This document shows positions 44,045-53,373 of a DNA stretch of 64,000 bases, piece after piece. Below the pieces are notes generated by a model, which was not told the DNA's origin, did not search any database, and was given only the letters and a program-made list of their open reading frames with translations. Source of the stretch: Mesorhizobium sp. (GTDB lineage Bacteria; Pseudomonadota; Alphaproteobacteria; Rhizobiales; Rhizobiaceae); NCBI RefSeq assembly GCF_024509055.1, contig NZ_JANINM010000444.1, positions 56,545 through 120,544 of the forward strand, given 5' to 3'. The position numbers were made by a program, and so were the translations under genes. How positions within the stretch are numbered: the stretch's first letter is position 1; each line of letters begins with the position of its first letter.

Positions 44045-45292
44045 CTACGCTGCTCGCCTCTCGCCAGCCTTCAGCCAGCGGCGCGGATCCGTCGAAGCCG
44101 CCGGACGCCGGTCGAGCGACGCGCAAAGATCGGCCAGCGCATCGAGATTATGCACCGCGCGGAATTCGTCGACATGCGGCAATATCGCCTTCACGCCGCG
44201 GGCGCGGGCCTCGAAACCGTCGAAGCGCAAAAGCGGATTGAGCCAGATCAACCGCCGGCAGGATTTGCGCAGCCGCTCCATTTCCTCCGAGAGCCCGCTA
44301 GCATCATCGCGCTCCAACCCGTCGGTGATCAGCAGCACCACCGCTCCCTGCCCCAGCACGCGCCGCGACCAAAGCCGGTTGAATTCGGCGAGCGCGTCGC
44401 CGATGCGCGTGCCGCCCGACCAGTCCTTCACCGCGGCCGAGCACTCGGCCAGCGCCTCGTCAGGGTCGCGATGGCGCATCTGGCGGGTCAGGTTCGTCAG
44501 CCTTGTGCCGAAGACGAAGGCGTGGACGCGCCGCCGCTTCTCTGTCAGCGCATGCAGGAAATGCAGGAAGATGCGCGTATACTGGCTCATCGAGCCCGAA
44601 ATATCGGCAAGCACCACCAGCGGCGGATGCACTTCGCGCCGCGAGCGGAATTTCGGCAGGATCAGCGCCCCGCCGGTGCGCGCGGCCCCACGCATCATGG
44701 CGCGTGGATCGATTCGGCGCCCCTGCGCGTCCGGCTTGAAGCGGCGGGTGGTTACCATGTCGAATGGCATGCGCAGCGTGGCGATCGCCTTGCGGGCCTG
44801 CGCCAGCTCGGCGGCGTCCATCTGGGCAAAGTCCTTGCCGCGCAGGATTTCGTTGCCGGAAAAGGTGAAACGCGCGTCGACCTCGATCTCCGGCACTTCT
44901 CGCACCGGCTGGTTCTTCTGATGGCCTTCGAACATCGCCTGGCTCACCCTGCTCTCGGCCGCGCGTGGCTTCCGCTTCTCGGCATTGTCCGGCGCGACGG
45001 GCGAGAACATCGCCAGCATCTTCTCAATCAGTTCATGCGACTTCCAGAATAGACGGAACGCCTCGTCGAACACGGGATGGTCTTCGTGCCGCGAGACCAG
45101 CACGGCGTGCAGCGTCCAGTAGAAATCGTCGCGTGAGCCGATGCCGGCGGCGAGCACTGCCTCGATGGCGTCCTTGACCGAAGCCGGGCCGACGCGCATG
45201 CCCGCCTTGCGAAGGGCGCGCGCGAAATAGACGATGTTGTCGGCGATGTGCCCTTCGGTTGCCTCTTTGGGTTCCGGGTGCCGCGGTGGCAT
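44045..45292 (-). CDS. CoxE-like VWA domain protein
   Basis: 415 residues. The von Willebrand A domain carries a MIDAS-type metal motif in LADISGSMSQYTR (near residue 229), with VLLITDGLERDD and a C-terminal RRLIWLNPLLRF. CoxE works with the MoxR-type ATPase CoxD in assembling the CuSMo or Mo active site of CO dehydrogenase-type enzymes. It is 5 bp downstream of the MoxR gene. Confidence 0.88.
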   Translation of the reverse strand: MPPRHPEPKEATEGHIADNIVYFARALRKAGMRVGPASVKDAIEAVLAAGIGSRDDFYWTLHAVLVSRHEDHPVFDEAFRLFWKSHELIEKMLAMFSPVAPDNAEKRKPRAAESRVSQAMFEGHQKNQPVREVPEIEVDARFTFSGNEILRGKDFAQMDAAELAQARKAIATLRMPFDMVTTRRFKPDAQGRRIDPRAMMRGAARTGGALILPKFRSRREVHPPLVVLADISGSMSQYTRIFLHFLHALTEKRRRVHAFVFGTRLTNLTRQMRHRDPDEALAECSAAVKDWSGGTRIGDALAEFNRLWSRRVLGQGAVVLLITDGLERDDASGLSEEMERLRKSCRRLIWLNPLLRFDGFEARARGVKAILPHVDEFRAVHNLDALADLCASLDRRPAASTDPRRWLKAGERRAA

Positions 45293-45297
45293 GCCTG

Positions 45298-46227
45298 CTA
45301 CTCCGCGGCCGAGAGCTCGGCCTTGACCTCGTTGAGGATGCGCCGGCCTTCGCCCTGTTCGATACGGGCAATATCGTCCTGGTATTTCAGCAACACGCCG
45401 ATCGTGTCGGAGACGGTTTCCGGATCGAGCGCTACCTTGTCGAGCTCAGTCAGCGCGCCGGCCCAATCAATGGTTTCCGCGACGCCCGGCGCCTTGAACA
45501 GGTCGACCTGGCGCAGCTTCTGGATGAAGGAAACGATCTCGGCCGAGAGCCGGCTGTTCGCCTGCGGCACCTTGCGACGCACGATCTCCAGCTCGCGCTC
45601 GGCGTTCGGATAGTCGACCCAGTGGTAGAGGCAGCGTCGCTTCAGCGCATCGTGAATTTCACGCGTGCGGTTGGTGGTGATGATGACGATCGGCGGCTCT
45701 TCGGCCTTGATCGTTCCAAGCTCCGGAACCGTGACCTGGAAGTCCGACAGGATCTCGAGCAGGAATGCCTCGAAGGCTTCGTCCGTGCGGTCGAGTTCGT
45801 CGATGAGGAAGACCGGGGCCGCGCCCGCCTTGCCTGTCAGGGCATCGAGCACGGGGCGTCGGATCAGGTATTTTTCGGAGAAGACGTTGCGCTCCATGTC
45901 GGAGCGCACGACCTTGCCGGCCGCCTCCTCCATGCGGATCTCGATCATCTGGGCGGCATAGTTCCACTCGTAGACGGCGGACGAGACGTCGAGCCCTTCA
46001 TAGCACTGGAGGCGGATCAGCCGGCGGCCAAGAGCTGAGGCCAGCACCTTGGCGATCTCGGTCTTGCCGACGCCCGCCTCTCCTTCAAGGAACAGCGGCC
46101 GCTTCATGCGCAGCGAGAGGAACAGCACCGTCGCCAGCGAACGGTCCGCGACGTAATCCGCGCCGGTCAGCAGATCGAGCGTCTCGTCGATCGACTTCGG
46201 CGCGAGGCGCGGCGCAAGCGCGGTCAT
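45298..46227 (-). CDS. MoxR family AAA+ ATPase (CoxD-like)
   Basis: 309 residues from ATG 46227, preceded by GGAGACAAG. Walker A GEAGVGKTEIAK (near residue 47), Walker B VFLIDELDRTDE and sensor-1-like IVIITTNRTREIHDAL are intact. MoxR ATPases pair with VWA proteins as chaperones that insert metal cofactors. Its VWA partner is the next gene. Confidence 0.93.
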   Translation of the reverse strand: MTALAPRLAPKSIDETLDLLTGADYVADRSLATVLFLSLRMKRPLFLEGEAGVGKTEIAKVLASALGRRLIRLQCYEGLDVSSAVYEWNYAAQMIEIRMEEAAGKVVRSDMERNVFSEKYLIRRPVLDALTGKAGAAPVFLIDELDRTDEAFEAFLLEILSDFQVTVPELGTIKAEEPPIVIITTNRTREIHDALKRRCLYHWVDYPNAERELEIVRRKVPQANSRLSAEIVSFIQKLRQVDLFKAPGVAETIDWAGALTELDKVALDPETVSDTIGVLLKYQDDIARIEQGEGRRILNEVKAELSAAE

Positions 46228-46253
46228 CTTGTCTCCGTGGATCCCGCGCCTGT

Positions 46254-46748
46254 TCAAAGAACGTGGTAGCCGCGGTTGTGGTAGATCAGCGGCCGCAAAT
46301 TATCGCCGATACGCAGACCTGTCACCTTGCCAAAAAGCACACGGTGCGTGGCGAGATCCTTGGTATCGATGATCTCGCAGTCGAATACAGCGAGCGCACC
46401 TTTCAGCGTCGGCGCGCCGGTCGAGATCACGTCCCATTCGCCCAACGCAAAGCGTTCCTCGGACGGCAGGCCGGTGATGCCCGAGAACCCCACGGAGATC
46501 GCCTCCTGGTCCGAGGCGAGAGTGTTCAGCGCGAATTTGCCGTTCCTGACGAAGGCTTCGTTCTTTGGATTTTCGCGGTTGAGGCACACCAGGACCGTCG
46601 GCGGCGTGTCCGAGACCGAACAAGCGGCGATCACGGTCGCGCCCCGCTTGCCTGCGGGACCGTCGGTCGTCACCACATGCACATGGCCAGCGAAATGCGC
46701 CATAGCATCGCGATAGGCCTGCGGCCCGATGTCATTGACCTTCAGCAC
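46254..46748 (-). CDS. Flavin reductase family protein
   Basis: 164 residues from GTG 46748. FMN-binding flavin-reductase sequence: FAGHVHVVTTDGPAGKRGAT, PPTVLVCLNRENPKNEAF, FALNTLASDQEAIS, and the closing IYHNRGYHVL. It makes reduced flavin with NAD(P)H for partner oxygenases. First gene of the molybdenum-enzyme accessory operon, where a redox partner could be useful. Its promoter lies in the divergent gap to 46928. Confidence 0.88.
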   Translation of the reverse strand: MLKVNDIGPQAYRDAMAHFAGHVHVVTTDGPAGKRGATVIAACSVSDTPPTVLVCLNRENPKNEAFVRNGKFALNTLASDQEAISVGFSGITGLPSEERFALGEWDVISTGAPTLKGALAVFDCEIIDTKDLATHRVLFGKVTGLRIGDNLRPLIYHNRGYHVL

Positions 46749-46927
46749 CGATGATCCACCTGTGAAAAAACCAGTCCGTTATATATGGCGGCATATTGCA
46801 TGCCACAAGCGAAGTGCTTGACCGCAATCCTGAAATTCGCGTGTTGCACAGACCTTAGCCACCCTTTAGGTCTTTGCGGGGATAGTGCTGGAACTATACT
46901 CCCGGCACGGAGGACCTCTTCGCTCGA

Positions 46928-47992
46928 ATGCGCCTTCTCACGACGACTTTGGCCGTGCTGCTTTCGCTGGCTGCGGGTGCCGACGCAGAGACGCTGGTTG
47001 GCGTCGCCGCGCCGCTTTCCGGTCCATCTGCTATCCTTGGCAAGCAGATCGAGGCCGGCGCCAGCCTAGCGGCGCAGATGAACAACCTCACGATCAAAGC
47101 CGTTGACGATGCCTGCACCGCCGATGGCGGGGCCGCGGCGGCAAGAGAATTCGCGGCCGACAAGGTCAATGTCGTGGTGGGCTTCCTCTGCACCGATGCT
47201 ATCGAGGCGGCGCTCCCGATCCTTAAGGACGCCGGCATTCCCGTCATCACCGTCGGCGTGCGCACCGAGAGCCTGACCGACCGGCGTGCCAAGACCGGCT
47301 GGCCGGTCTACCGGCTCGGACCCCGCGGCGACGACGAGCGCAACGCAATCGCAAGCAGGCTCACCCAACTGTGGCGCAACGACCTCTTCGCCATCGTCGA
47401 CGACGGCACGATCTACGGCCGCGAGCTCGCCGAAACCTTCCGCGCGGCGGCCGAACAGGCAGCGCTCAAGCCGGTCTTCGTAGACACTTTCCGGCCGCAG
47501 CTCGACAACCAGATCGGCCTGGTCGGGCGGCTGAAAAAGGCCGGTGCCACCAAGGTGTTTGCCGGCGGCGACGGCGACGACATCGCCATCATGGGGCGCG
47601 ACGCCGCCCAATTGAACGCCGGCATGACCTTCGCCGGCGGGGAAAACCTGCGCACGCCGCCGGACGCCGTGCCCTACGCGGTCGGCACGCTGATGACTGC
47701 GCTGCCGGAATGGGCGGAGGCCGCCGACCCAAAGGTCGTGCAGGCCTTTGGCGCCAAGACCATCGTGCCGGATGGCTACACCCTGCCGGCCTATGCCGCG
47801 GTCGAGGTCGCCAAGGCGGCAGTGGCGGACGCGGCAAGCTCAGGCAAACCGCTCGCCGAGGCATTGACCGGGCACGACTTCGCCACCGCTATCGGCACCA
47901 TCCGCTTCGACGCCAAGGGCGACCTCAGCCAGAATCCATTTCGGGTCTTCCGCTTCGACGGCACTAGATTCGTGCCGCTGGAGGTGAAGTGA
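46928..47992 (+). CDS. Branched-chain amino acid-type ABC transporter substrate-binding protein (orphan)
   Basis: 354 residues with signal peptide (LLTTTLAVLLSLAAGADA). It is a type I periplasmic-binding fold of the LivJ type: GVAAPLSGPSAILGKQIEAG, VVVGFLCTDAIEAALPIL, TIVPDGYTLPAYAAVEVA near the end. No permease or ATPase gene is adjacent, so it must share another importer or act as a sensor. It is followed by a P1 peptidase with a 1-bp stop/start overlap, suggesting that it binds a peptide or amide. Confidence 0.88.
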   Translation: MRLLTTTLAVLLSLAAGADAETLVGVAAPLSGPSAILGKQIEAGASLAAQMNNLTIKAVDDACTADGGAAAAREFAADKVNVVVGFLCTDAIEAALPILKDAGIPVITVGVRTESLTDRRAKTGWPVYRLGPRGDDERNAIASRLTQLWRNDLFAIVDDGTIYGRELAETFRAAAEQAALKPVFVDTFRPQLDNQIGLVGRLKKAGATKVFAGGDGDDIAIMGRDAAQLNAGMTFAGGENLRTPPDAVPYAVGTLMTALPEWAEAADPKVVQAFGAKTIVPDGYTLPAYAAVEVAKAAVADAASSGKPLAEALTGHDFATAIGTIRFDAKGDLSQNPFRVFRFDGTRFVPLEVK

Positions 47993-49008
47993 TGTTTCGC
48001 ACGGGACCGCGCAATCTGATCACGGATGTCGCCGGCTTGAGTGTCGGCAATGCCGCAGACGCCAAGCTGAAATCCGGCGTCACGGTCGTGCTCTGCGATG
48101 AGCCGGCGGTGGCGGGCGTCCAGGTGCTGGGCGGCGCGCCCGGCACGCGCGAGACCGACCTGCTCGAGCCGCAAAACTCGGTCGCAGCCGTCCATGCCGT
48201 CGTCCTGTCCGGCGGTTCGGCCTTCGGCCTCGATGCCGCCTCCGGCGTACAGGCGGCGCTGCGGGAGAAAAACATCGGCCTCGAAGTGGGCGGCTTCCGC
48301 GTGCCGATCGTGCCGGCGGCGATCCTGTTCGATCTGCCCAATGGCGGCGACAAGGGATGGGACCGCTATCCACCCTACCGCGAGTTCGGCTTCGAGGCGG
48401 TGCAGACGGCAAGCGGCGACTTTCCAATCGGCACCGTCGGTGCGGGCACCGGCGCGCTGACGTCGGGATTGAAAGGCGGGCTCGGCTCCGCCTCGACCGT
48501 GCTTGACAGCGGCGTCACCATCGGCGCGCTCGCCGCCGTCAACCCGACCGGCTCGGTGACGATCGGGCGCAGCCGGCATTTCTGGGCGGCCCCTTTCGAG
48601 ATCGGCGACGAGTTCGGCGGTCTGGGCTATCCCGACCCAATGCCTGAGGACGCGCGAAAAATACTGCTGAAATACCGTGACAGGCGCACCGCCTCACATC
48701 CCGAAGGCGCCAGCACCACCATCGCGGTCATCGCCACGGACGCTGTATTGACCAAGGCCGCGGCCAAGCGGTTGGCGATTTCGGCGCATGACGGTTTCGC
48801 GCGTGCCATCTGGCCGACGCACACACCAGCCGACGGCGACCTGGTCTTCGCCCTGGCGACCGGCAGGAGCGGCATCGAGCTCAGCTTTGACGCGGCCATC
48901 GATCTTTACGCTGCCGCCGGCGCAACGATGGCGCGCGCCATCAGCCGGGGCGTATACGCGGCGACGCCCGCAGACCGCGATTTGTTTCCTGTATGGTCGT
49001 CGCGCTAG
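47992..49008 (+). CDS. P1 (S58) family peptidase, DmpA-like
   Basis: 338 residues. Matches the P1/DmpA family of Ntn-hydrolase-like aminopeptidases: AVVLSGGSAFGLDAASGV near residue 68, GTVGAGTGALTSGLKGGLGS near residue 147, and ISAHDGFARAIWPTHTPAD near residue 262. Family members cleave themselves before a nucleophilic Ser or Thr and remove N-terminal D- or beta-amino acids. Cytoplasmic, as no signal peptide is seen. It is coupled to the binding-protein gene. Confidence 0.9.
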   Translation: MFRTGPRNLITDVAGLSVGNAADAKLKSGVTVVLCDEPAVAGVQVLGGAPGTRETDLLEPQNSVAAVHAVVLSGGSAFGLDAASGVQAALREKNIGLEVGGFRVPIVPAAILFDLPNGGDKGWDRYPPYREFGFEAVQTASGDFPIGTVGAGTGALTSGLKGGLGSASTVLDSGVTIGALAAVNPTGSVTIGRSRHFWAAPFEIGDEFGGLGYPDPMPEDARKILLKYRDRRTASHPEGASTTIAVIATDAVLTKAAAKRLAISAHDGFARAIWPTHTPADGDLVFALATGRSGIELSFDAAIDLYAAAGATMARAISRGVYAATPADRDLFPVWSSR

Positions 49009-49016
49009 GTCGCCAA

Positions 49017-49274
49017 TCAGGTCGGATCGGACTTCTCTTCCTCGAAGGTGACCGCCACATCGGAATTGGCCGACAGCCAGACCTTGCCCTCCTCGACCTC
49101 GGCAAAGAGGGCCAATGGAACGTAATGGTGATGCCCCTTGTGCTTGCCCATGCCGCTATCGGCCTTGGTGAGCTTGATCCGGTCTCCCACGACCTTGTCC
49201 ACTGTGCCGACATGGATGCCATCGGCGCCGATAACTTCCATATGCTCACGTATCTTGCTGGGATCGGTGGTCAT
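49017..49274 (-). CDS. DUF2171 family protein
   Basis: 85 residues from ATG 49274, preceded by GGAGGACCAGC. PRC-barrel-like DUF2171 sequence: MEVIGADGIHVGTVDKVVGD, KHKGHHHYVPLALFAEV. The histidine-rich segment is typical. Function unknown. It converges with the P1 peptidase gene. Confidence 0.85.
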   Translation of the reverse strand: MTTDPSKIREHMEVIGADGIHVGTVDKVVGDRIKLTKADSGMGKHKGHHHYVPLALFAEVEEGKVWLSANSDVAVTFEEEKSDPT

Positions 49275-49486
49275 GCTGGTCCTCCGCTGGATGGCCGCGC
49301 CCGTGGGGACGTGGGGCGGCCCACAATAACAAACGAATGCCGGATTGGATGCATCGCCCGCCGCGTCTCGTTCACCATGGCGTGATAGGCCACATCGCAA
49401 CCGACGCGGTTTGCACACCAGCGGCGTTGAGCATTGGGCCGGCCTCTGTTAGGACGCGGCCAACGCTTCCCAGGCAGGACTGAAGA

Positions 49487-50794
49487 ATGATCCCTCGCTA
49501 TTCACGGCCGGAAATGGTCGCAATCTGGTCTCCCGAAACCCGCTTCCGCATCTGGTTCGAGATCGAGGCGTATGCCTGCGACGCGCTGGCGGAGCTCGGC
49601 GTCATTCCCAAGGAAGCCGCCAAGACTATCTGGGAAAAGGGCGGCGCTGCCAAATTCGATGTCGAGAAGATCGACGAGATCGAGCGCGTCACCAAGCACG
49701 ACGTCATCGCCTTCCTGACCCATCTCGCCGAGTTCGTCGGGCCGGATGCGCGCTTCATCCATCAGGGCATGACGTCGTCCGACGTGCTCGACACCTGCCT
49801 TGCCGTTCAGCTGGCGCGCGCCAGCGATATCCTGCTGGCCGACATCGACGCGCTGCTCGCAGCGCTCAAGCGCCGCGCTTTCGAGCACAAGGACACCATC
49901 ACCATTGGCCGCAGCCATGGCATCCATGCCGAGCCGACGACCTTCGGCGTCAAGCTGGCGCAGGCCTATGCCGAATTCTCCCGCTGCCGCGAGCGGCTGG
50001 TGCACGCGCGGGAGGATATTGCGACCTGCGCAATTTCGGGCGCGGTCGGCACCTTCGCCAACATCGAGCCCTATGTCGAAGAACATGTGGCCAAAATGCT
50101 GGGGCTGAAGCCCGAGCCGGTGTCGACGCAGGTCATCCCGCGCGACCGCCACGCCATGTTCTTCGCCACGCTCGGTGTCATCGCCTCGTCGGTGGAGCGC
50201 CTTGCCATCGAAATCCGTCACCTGCAGCGCACCGAAGTGCTGGAGGCGGAAGAGTATTTCTCGCCGGGACAAAAGGGCTCGTCGGCGATGCCGCACAAGC
50301 GCAACCCGGTTCTGACCGAAAACCTCACCGGCCTTGCCCGCATGGTGCGCTCCTACGCGATGCCGGCCATGGAGGACGTGGCGCTCTGGCACGAGCGTGA
50401 CATCTCGCATTCCTCGGTCGAGCGCATGATCGGACCGGATGCGACGGTGACCCTCGACTTCGCGTTGGCCCGCCTCACTGGCGTCGTCGACAAGCTGCTG
50501 GTCTATCCCGAGAACATGCTGAAGAACCTCAACAAGTTCCAAGGCCTGGTGCATTCGCAGCGCGTGCTTCTGGCGCTGACCCAAGCAGGCGTGTCACGCG
50601 AGGATGCCTACCGGCTGGTGCAGCGCAATGCCATGAAGGTGTGGGAACACGGCGCCGATTTCCTTCAGGAACTCCTGGCGGACAAGGAAGTGACCGCCGC
50701 GCTCCCCGAGGCCGAAATCCGGGAGAAATTCGACCTCGGTTATCACACCAAGCATGTCGATACGATCTTCGAGCGGGTCTTCGGGGAGAGCTAA
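49487..50794 (+). CDS. purB: Adenylosuccinate lyase
   Basis: 435 residues. Catalyses two steps of purine synthesis: SAICAR to AICAR plus fumarate, and adenylosuccinate to AMP plus fumarate. The superfamily signature is [17 protein letters not shown] (near residue 262), with [11 protein letters not shown] and [14 protein letters not shown] giving further active-site residues. About 3 kb upstream of purC but separated by other genes, so probably a separate transcription unit. Confidence 0.96.
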   Translation: MIPRYSRPEMVAIWSPETRFRIWFEIEAYACDALAELGVIPKEAAKTIWEKGGAAKFDVEKIDEIERVTKHDVIAFLTHLAEFVGPDARFIHQGMTSSDVLDTCLAVQLARASDILLADIDALLAALKRRAFEHKDTITIGRSHGIHAEPTTFGVKLAQAYAEFSRCRERLVHAREDIATCAISGAVGTFANIEPYVEEHVAKMLGLKPEPVSTQVIPRDRHAMFFATLGVIASSVERLAIEIRHLQRTEVLEAEEYFSPGQKGSSAMPHKRNPVLTENLTGLARMVRSYAMPAMEDVALWHERDISHSSVERMIGPDATVTLDFALARLTGVVDKLLVYPENMLKNLNKFQGLVHSQRVLLALTQAGVSREDAYRLVQRNAMKVWEHGADFLQELLADKEVTAALPEAEIREKFDLGYHTKHVDTIFERVFGES

Positions 50795-50809
50795 GGCACA
50801 TTCCACATG

Positions 50810-50848
50810 AAAAGGCCCGCCAAACGGCGAGCCTATGTCATGCGGGCC
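50810..50848 (-). terminator. Terminator of the VOC dioxygenase-like gene
   Basis: GGCCCGC (50814-50820) pairs with GCGGGCC (50842-50848) around a loop with a smaller CGCC/GGCG hairpin. On the minus strand the stem is followed by TTTTC. It lies between the convergent purB and VOC genes and may serve both. Confidence 0.6.
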
Positions 50849-50861
50849 GGCAGGCAGCCAA

Positions 50862-51674
50862 TCAGGCCTTGCCAGGTACAGTGCGAATGACCGTGCCCCA
50901 CGGATCCTCGCGGGTCGTCTCTGCCTTTACATTGTCCGAGCGCATCTCGACCCAGGCGAGGCCCGAGCGGCCCGGGTCACGACGACCGGCGCCGGCGCTT
51001 TGCCAGGCATTGGCGCCGATATGGTGGTGATAATGGCCAGAAGACAGGAACACCGCCTGGCCGCCATACTTGGCGACGGTGTCGAAGCCGAACTCGTCGT
51101 GCCACCAGGCCTCGGCGTCCTCCGGACGGCCGACGCGCAGATGCACATGGCCGACGATGGTGTTTTCCGGCGCGCCCTGCCAGCCGGCATCGCCCGCCGG
51201 CACGCTGGCGACAACTCCGGGCAGATTCAGCCGCTCGGTCGCCATGGCGATCTTGTCGCCGTTCCATGTCCAATCCTGCGGGCGGCGGTCGGCATAAATC
51301 TCGATCCCGTTGCCTTCGGGGTCGGTCAGATAAAGCGCTTCGCTGACCAGATGGTCGGATGCGCCGTCGATGCCGATCCTGTTGACTGCGGCATTGCTGA
51401 TCCAGCGGCCGAGATCGGCGCGTGACGGCAGCAGGAACGCGGTATGGAACAGGCCGGCGCTGCGCGGATCGTCGGGCTTGGCCGAAGCATCCTGCTCCAG
51501 CACCAGAAGCGGACGATTGGCGGCGCCAAGCGTGATCGCGCCGTCGGCGCGGCTCAGTTCCTGCAGGCCGACAACGGCGCGGTAATAGGCGGCAAGCTTC
51601 TCCGCGTCGCGCGCCTTCAATCCAACGCGGGACACGCTAACCGGCGTGGTCGCGGCAAAAGGCAATTCACTCAT
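50862..51674 (-). CDS. Two-domain VOC protein, catechol-2,3-dioxygenase (CatE)-like
   Basis: 270 residues from ATG 51674 with GGAGAATGTG before it. Two VOC modules are visible: ARDAEKLAAYYRAVVGLQ (N) and HVHLRVGRPEDAEAWWHDEF (C). Metal-ligand candidates are FHTAFLLPSR (His), GHVHLRV (His) and GIEIYADR (Glu). This is the pattern of type I extradiol dioxygenases such as Bacillus CatE. The aromatic substrate is unknown and no pathway partners are adjacent. Confidence 0.85.
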   Translation of the reverse strand: MSELPFAATTPVSVSRVGLKARDAEKLAAYYRAVVGLQELSRADGAITLGAANRPLLVLEQDASAKPDDPRSAGLFHTAFLLPSRADLGRWISNAAVNRIGIDGASDHLVSEALYLTDPEGNGIEIYADRRPQDWTWNGDKIAMATERLNLPGVVASVPAGDAGWQGAPENTIVGHVHLRVGRPEDAEAWWHDEFGFDTVAKYGGQAVFLSSGHYHHHIGANAWQSAGAGRRDPGRSGLAWVEMRSDNVKAETTREDPWGTVIRTVPGKA

Positions 51675-51878
51675 CACATTCTCCGTTCGAACGGTCTCCG
51701 GCGAAACTCCAATCACGTGGAATCCCCGGCGTCGCTTATTTTCTTTGTCTCTGATCAGATCGTCGATTGTGATCGTTCACACAAGACGGAAAGAATCGAA
51801 CAAGTTGTTCACAATTGCGATACCATTCGCCTGTCTGGCATGGTTGCGCACGGCAAAGCCGCTCGCTACATCGGCATC

Positions 51879-52436
51879 ATGAAAGTCAAAGACGCAGACA
51901 TATTGATCGTGCCGGGTTACACGAATTCCGGTCCAGAGCACTGGCAGACCCGTTGGCAGTCGAAACTATCGACGGCGCGTCGTGTCGAGCAGTCCGAGTG
52001 GACGAAGCCTGTGCGCGACGACTGGACGGCGAGCGTCGCGAACGCGGTCAACGAGGCCGAACGCCCGGTCGTGATCGTTGCCCACTCGCTCGGCGTCGCG
52101 GCGGCGGTGCAGGCGATCCCGCAGTTCAAGAAGCCGGTCGCCGGCGCATTTTTCGTGGCGCCGCCGGACGTCGCCAACCCCGAGATCAGGCCGAGGCACC
52201 TGATGACCTTCGGGCCTTATTCGCGCGATCCCCTGCCGTTTCCGTCGATCGTGATCGCCAGCCGCAACGATCCTTTCTGCGCCTTCGAGGTCGCCGAGGA
52301 TATTGCCGCCGCCTGGGGATCGTTGTTCATCGACGCAGGCGAGGCCGGCCATCTCAACCAGGATGCCGGCTTCGGCCCCTGGCCGGAAGGCTCGATGACG
52401 TTCGCCAAGTTCTTGACGGAGTTGAAGCAGCCCTAA
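51879..52436 (+). CDS. RBBP9/YdeN-type alpha/beta hydrolase
   Basis: 185 residues from ATG 51879; ATG 51840 is an alternative. The protein has DILIVPGYTNSGPEHWQTRW, the nucleophile elbow VAHSLGVAA (Ser), and ASRNDPFCAF and GEAGHLNQDAGFG (Asp, His), the signature of serine hydrolases of the RBBP9 family. Substrate unknown. A 13-bp palindrome GAACAA-G-TTGTTC at 51798-51810 lies upstream and could be an operator. Confidence 0.85.
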   Translation: MKVKDADILIVPGYTNSGPEHWQTRWQSKLSTARRVEQSEWTKPVRDDWTASVANAVNEAERPVVIVAHSLGVAAAVQAIPQFKKPVAGAFFVAPPDVANPEIRPRHLMTFGPYSRDPLPFPSIVIASRNDPFCAFEVAEDIAAAWGSLFIDAGEAGHLNQDAGFGPWPEGSMTFAKFLTELKQP

Positions 52437-52443
52437 GGCTGCC

Positions 52444-53217
52444 TCAAGAGCCGATAGAATCCCGCATGCTCTTCAAAAGGGTCTTGGCGCCGAGCGAGAT
52501 CAGCGCGTGGTCCGAGCCCATGGCGAGCAATCGGTAGCCCATCGACACGACGCGTCCGGCGACCGACGGCTCGATGACGTAGATCGCCGCATGCTTGCCG
52601 GCCTTGCGCGTCCGCTCGGCGATCGAGGCCACCGTCTCCATCATGCTTTCCAGCGTCGAATTGACGGTGGTGCCGTTCGACCAGGCGATCGAGAAATCAG
52701 ATGGGCCGACGAAGATGCCGTCGATGCCGGGCGTGTCGAGGATACCGTCCAGCGCATCGAACGCCGCCCGCGTCTCGACCATCGCAAAGGCCAAGGTGCG
52801 CTGGTTGCTGTCGCGCAGCCACTCGGCATGGTCGCCCTTGCCGTGGCGCGGAAAGGCATAGGTCGGCCCCCATGACCGCTCGCCCAGCGGCGGGTACTTC
52901 ATCGCGGCGGCGAACTGCCTGGCATCGGCCACCGAATTCACCATCGGCGCGATCACCGCCTCGGCCCCGAAATCGAGCGCCCGGCTCGCCATATCGAACC
53001 GGCCGACGGGGATCCGCACCAGCGCCGGCTTGTTGGCGGCAAGCACCGGCACGATACCGCGCAACACGCTGTCCTCGTGGTGGCCGCCGTGCTGCATGTC
53101 GAGGGTGACCGCATCGAAACCCTGCTTGGCGATGATCTCGACCGTCAGCGCATCCGGCACTCCGGACCAGGCGGTAAACAGCGTTTCATCGGCAGCCAGG
53201 CGAGACTTCAGCGACAT
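52444..53217 (-). CDS. HpcH/HpaI family class II aldolase
   Basis: 257 residues from ATG 53217, with AAGGA upstream. Matches the 4-hydroxy-2-oxo-heptane-1,7-dioate aldolase group: FTAWSGVPDALTVEIIAKQG, VTLDMQHGGH, LVRIPVGRFDMASRALDFGA and GIFVGPSDFSIAW. These metal-dependent enzymes split 4-hydroxy-2-keto acids into pyruvate and an aldehyde. Convergent with the RBBP9-type gene. Substrate not predictable. Confidence 0.9.
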   Translation of the reverse strand: MSLKSRLAADETLFTAWSGVPDALTVEIIAKQGFDAVTLDMQHGGHHEDSVLRGIVPVLAANKPALVRIPVGRFDMASRALDFGAEAVIAPMVNSVADARQFAAAMKYPPLGERSWGPTYAFPRHGKGDHAEWLRDSNQRTLAFAMVETRAAFDALDGILDTPGIDGIFVGPSDFSIAWSNGTTVNSTLESMMETVASIAERTRKAGKHAAIYVIEPSVAGRVVSMGYRLLAMGSDHALISLGAKTLLKSMRDSIGS

Positions 53218-53270
53218 CGGAACTTTCCTTGTTAACAATGCGCAGTTTCGGCCGGAAACGGCGGCGAGGC

Positions 53271-53301
53271 AAAGAAAAACCGCCCGGGTGGGCCGGGCGG
53301 T
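53271..53301 (-). terminator. Intrinsic terminator after the zeta-subunit gene
   Basis: ACCGCCCGG and CCGGGCGGT pair perfectly over a 5-nt loop (53279-53301). On the minus strand the stem runs into TTTTTCTTT. It lies 73 bp downstream of the DUF1476 gene, with the 53320-53364 palindrome in between. Confidence 0.8.
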
Positions 53302-53319
53302 CGATTGGTCCAGCTAGAG

Positions 53320-53364
53320 GATGATGCCGAAAAGTGTGAACCGGTTTTCGGGAGACATCATGCC
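53320..53364. repeat. Rhizobial intergenic palindromic element
   Basis: The sequence runs GATGATGCCGAAAAGTGTGA, then ACCGGTTTTCGG...ACATCATGCC. I recognise it as the abundant intergenic palindrome of Mesorhizobium and relatives; its ends (GATGAT/ATCAT) and middle (CCGAAAA/TTTTCGG) pair. Only one copy was seen in this window. Confidence 0.7.
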
Positions 53365-53373
53365 CACACAGCG

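Noticed and set aside
46783..46796. Short dyad ATATG-GCGG-CATAT before the flavin reductase
   Set aside because: Arms are only 5 bp and AT-rich; it could easily be chance.
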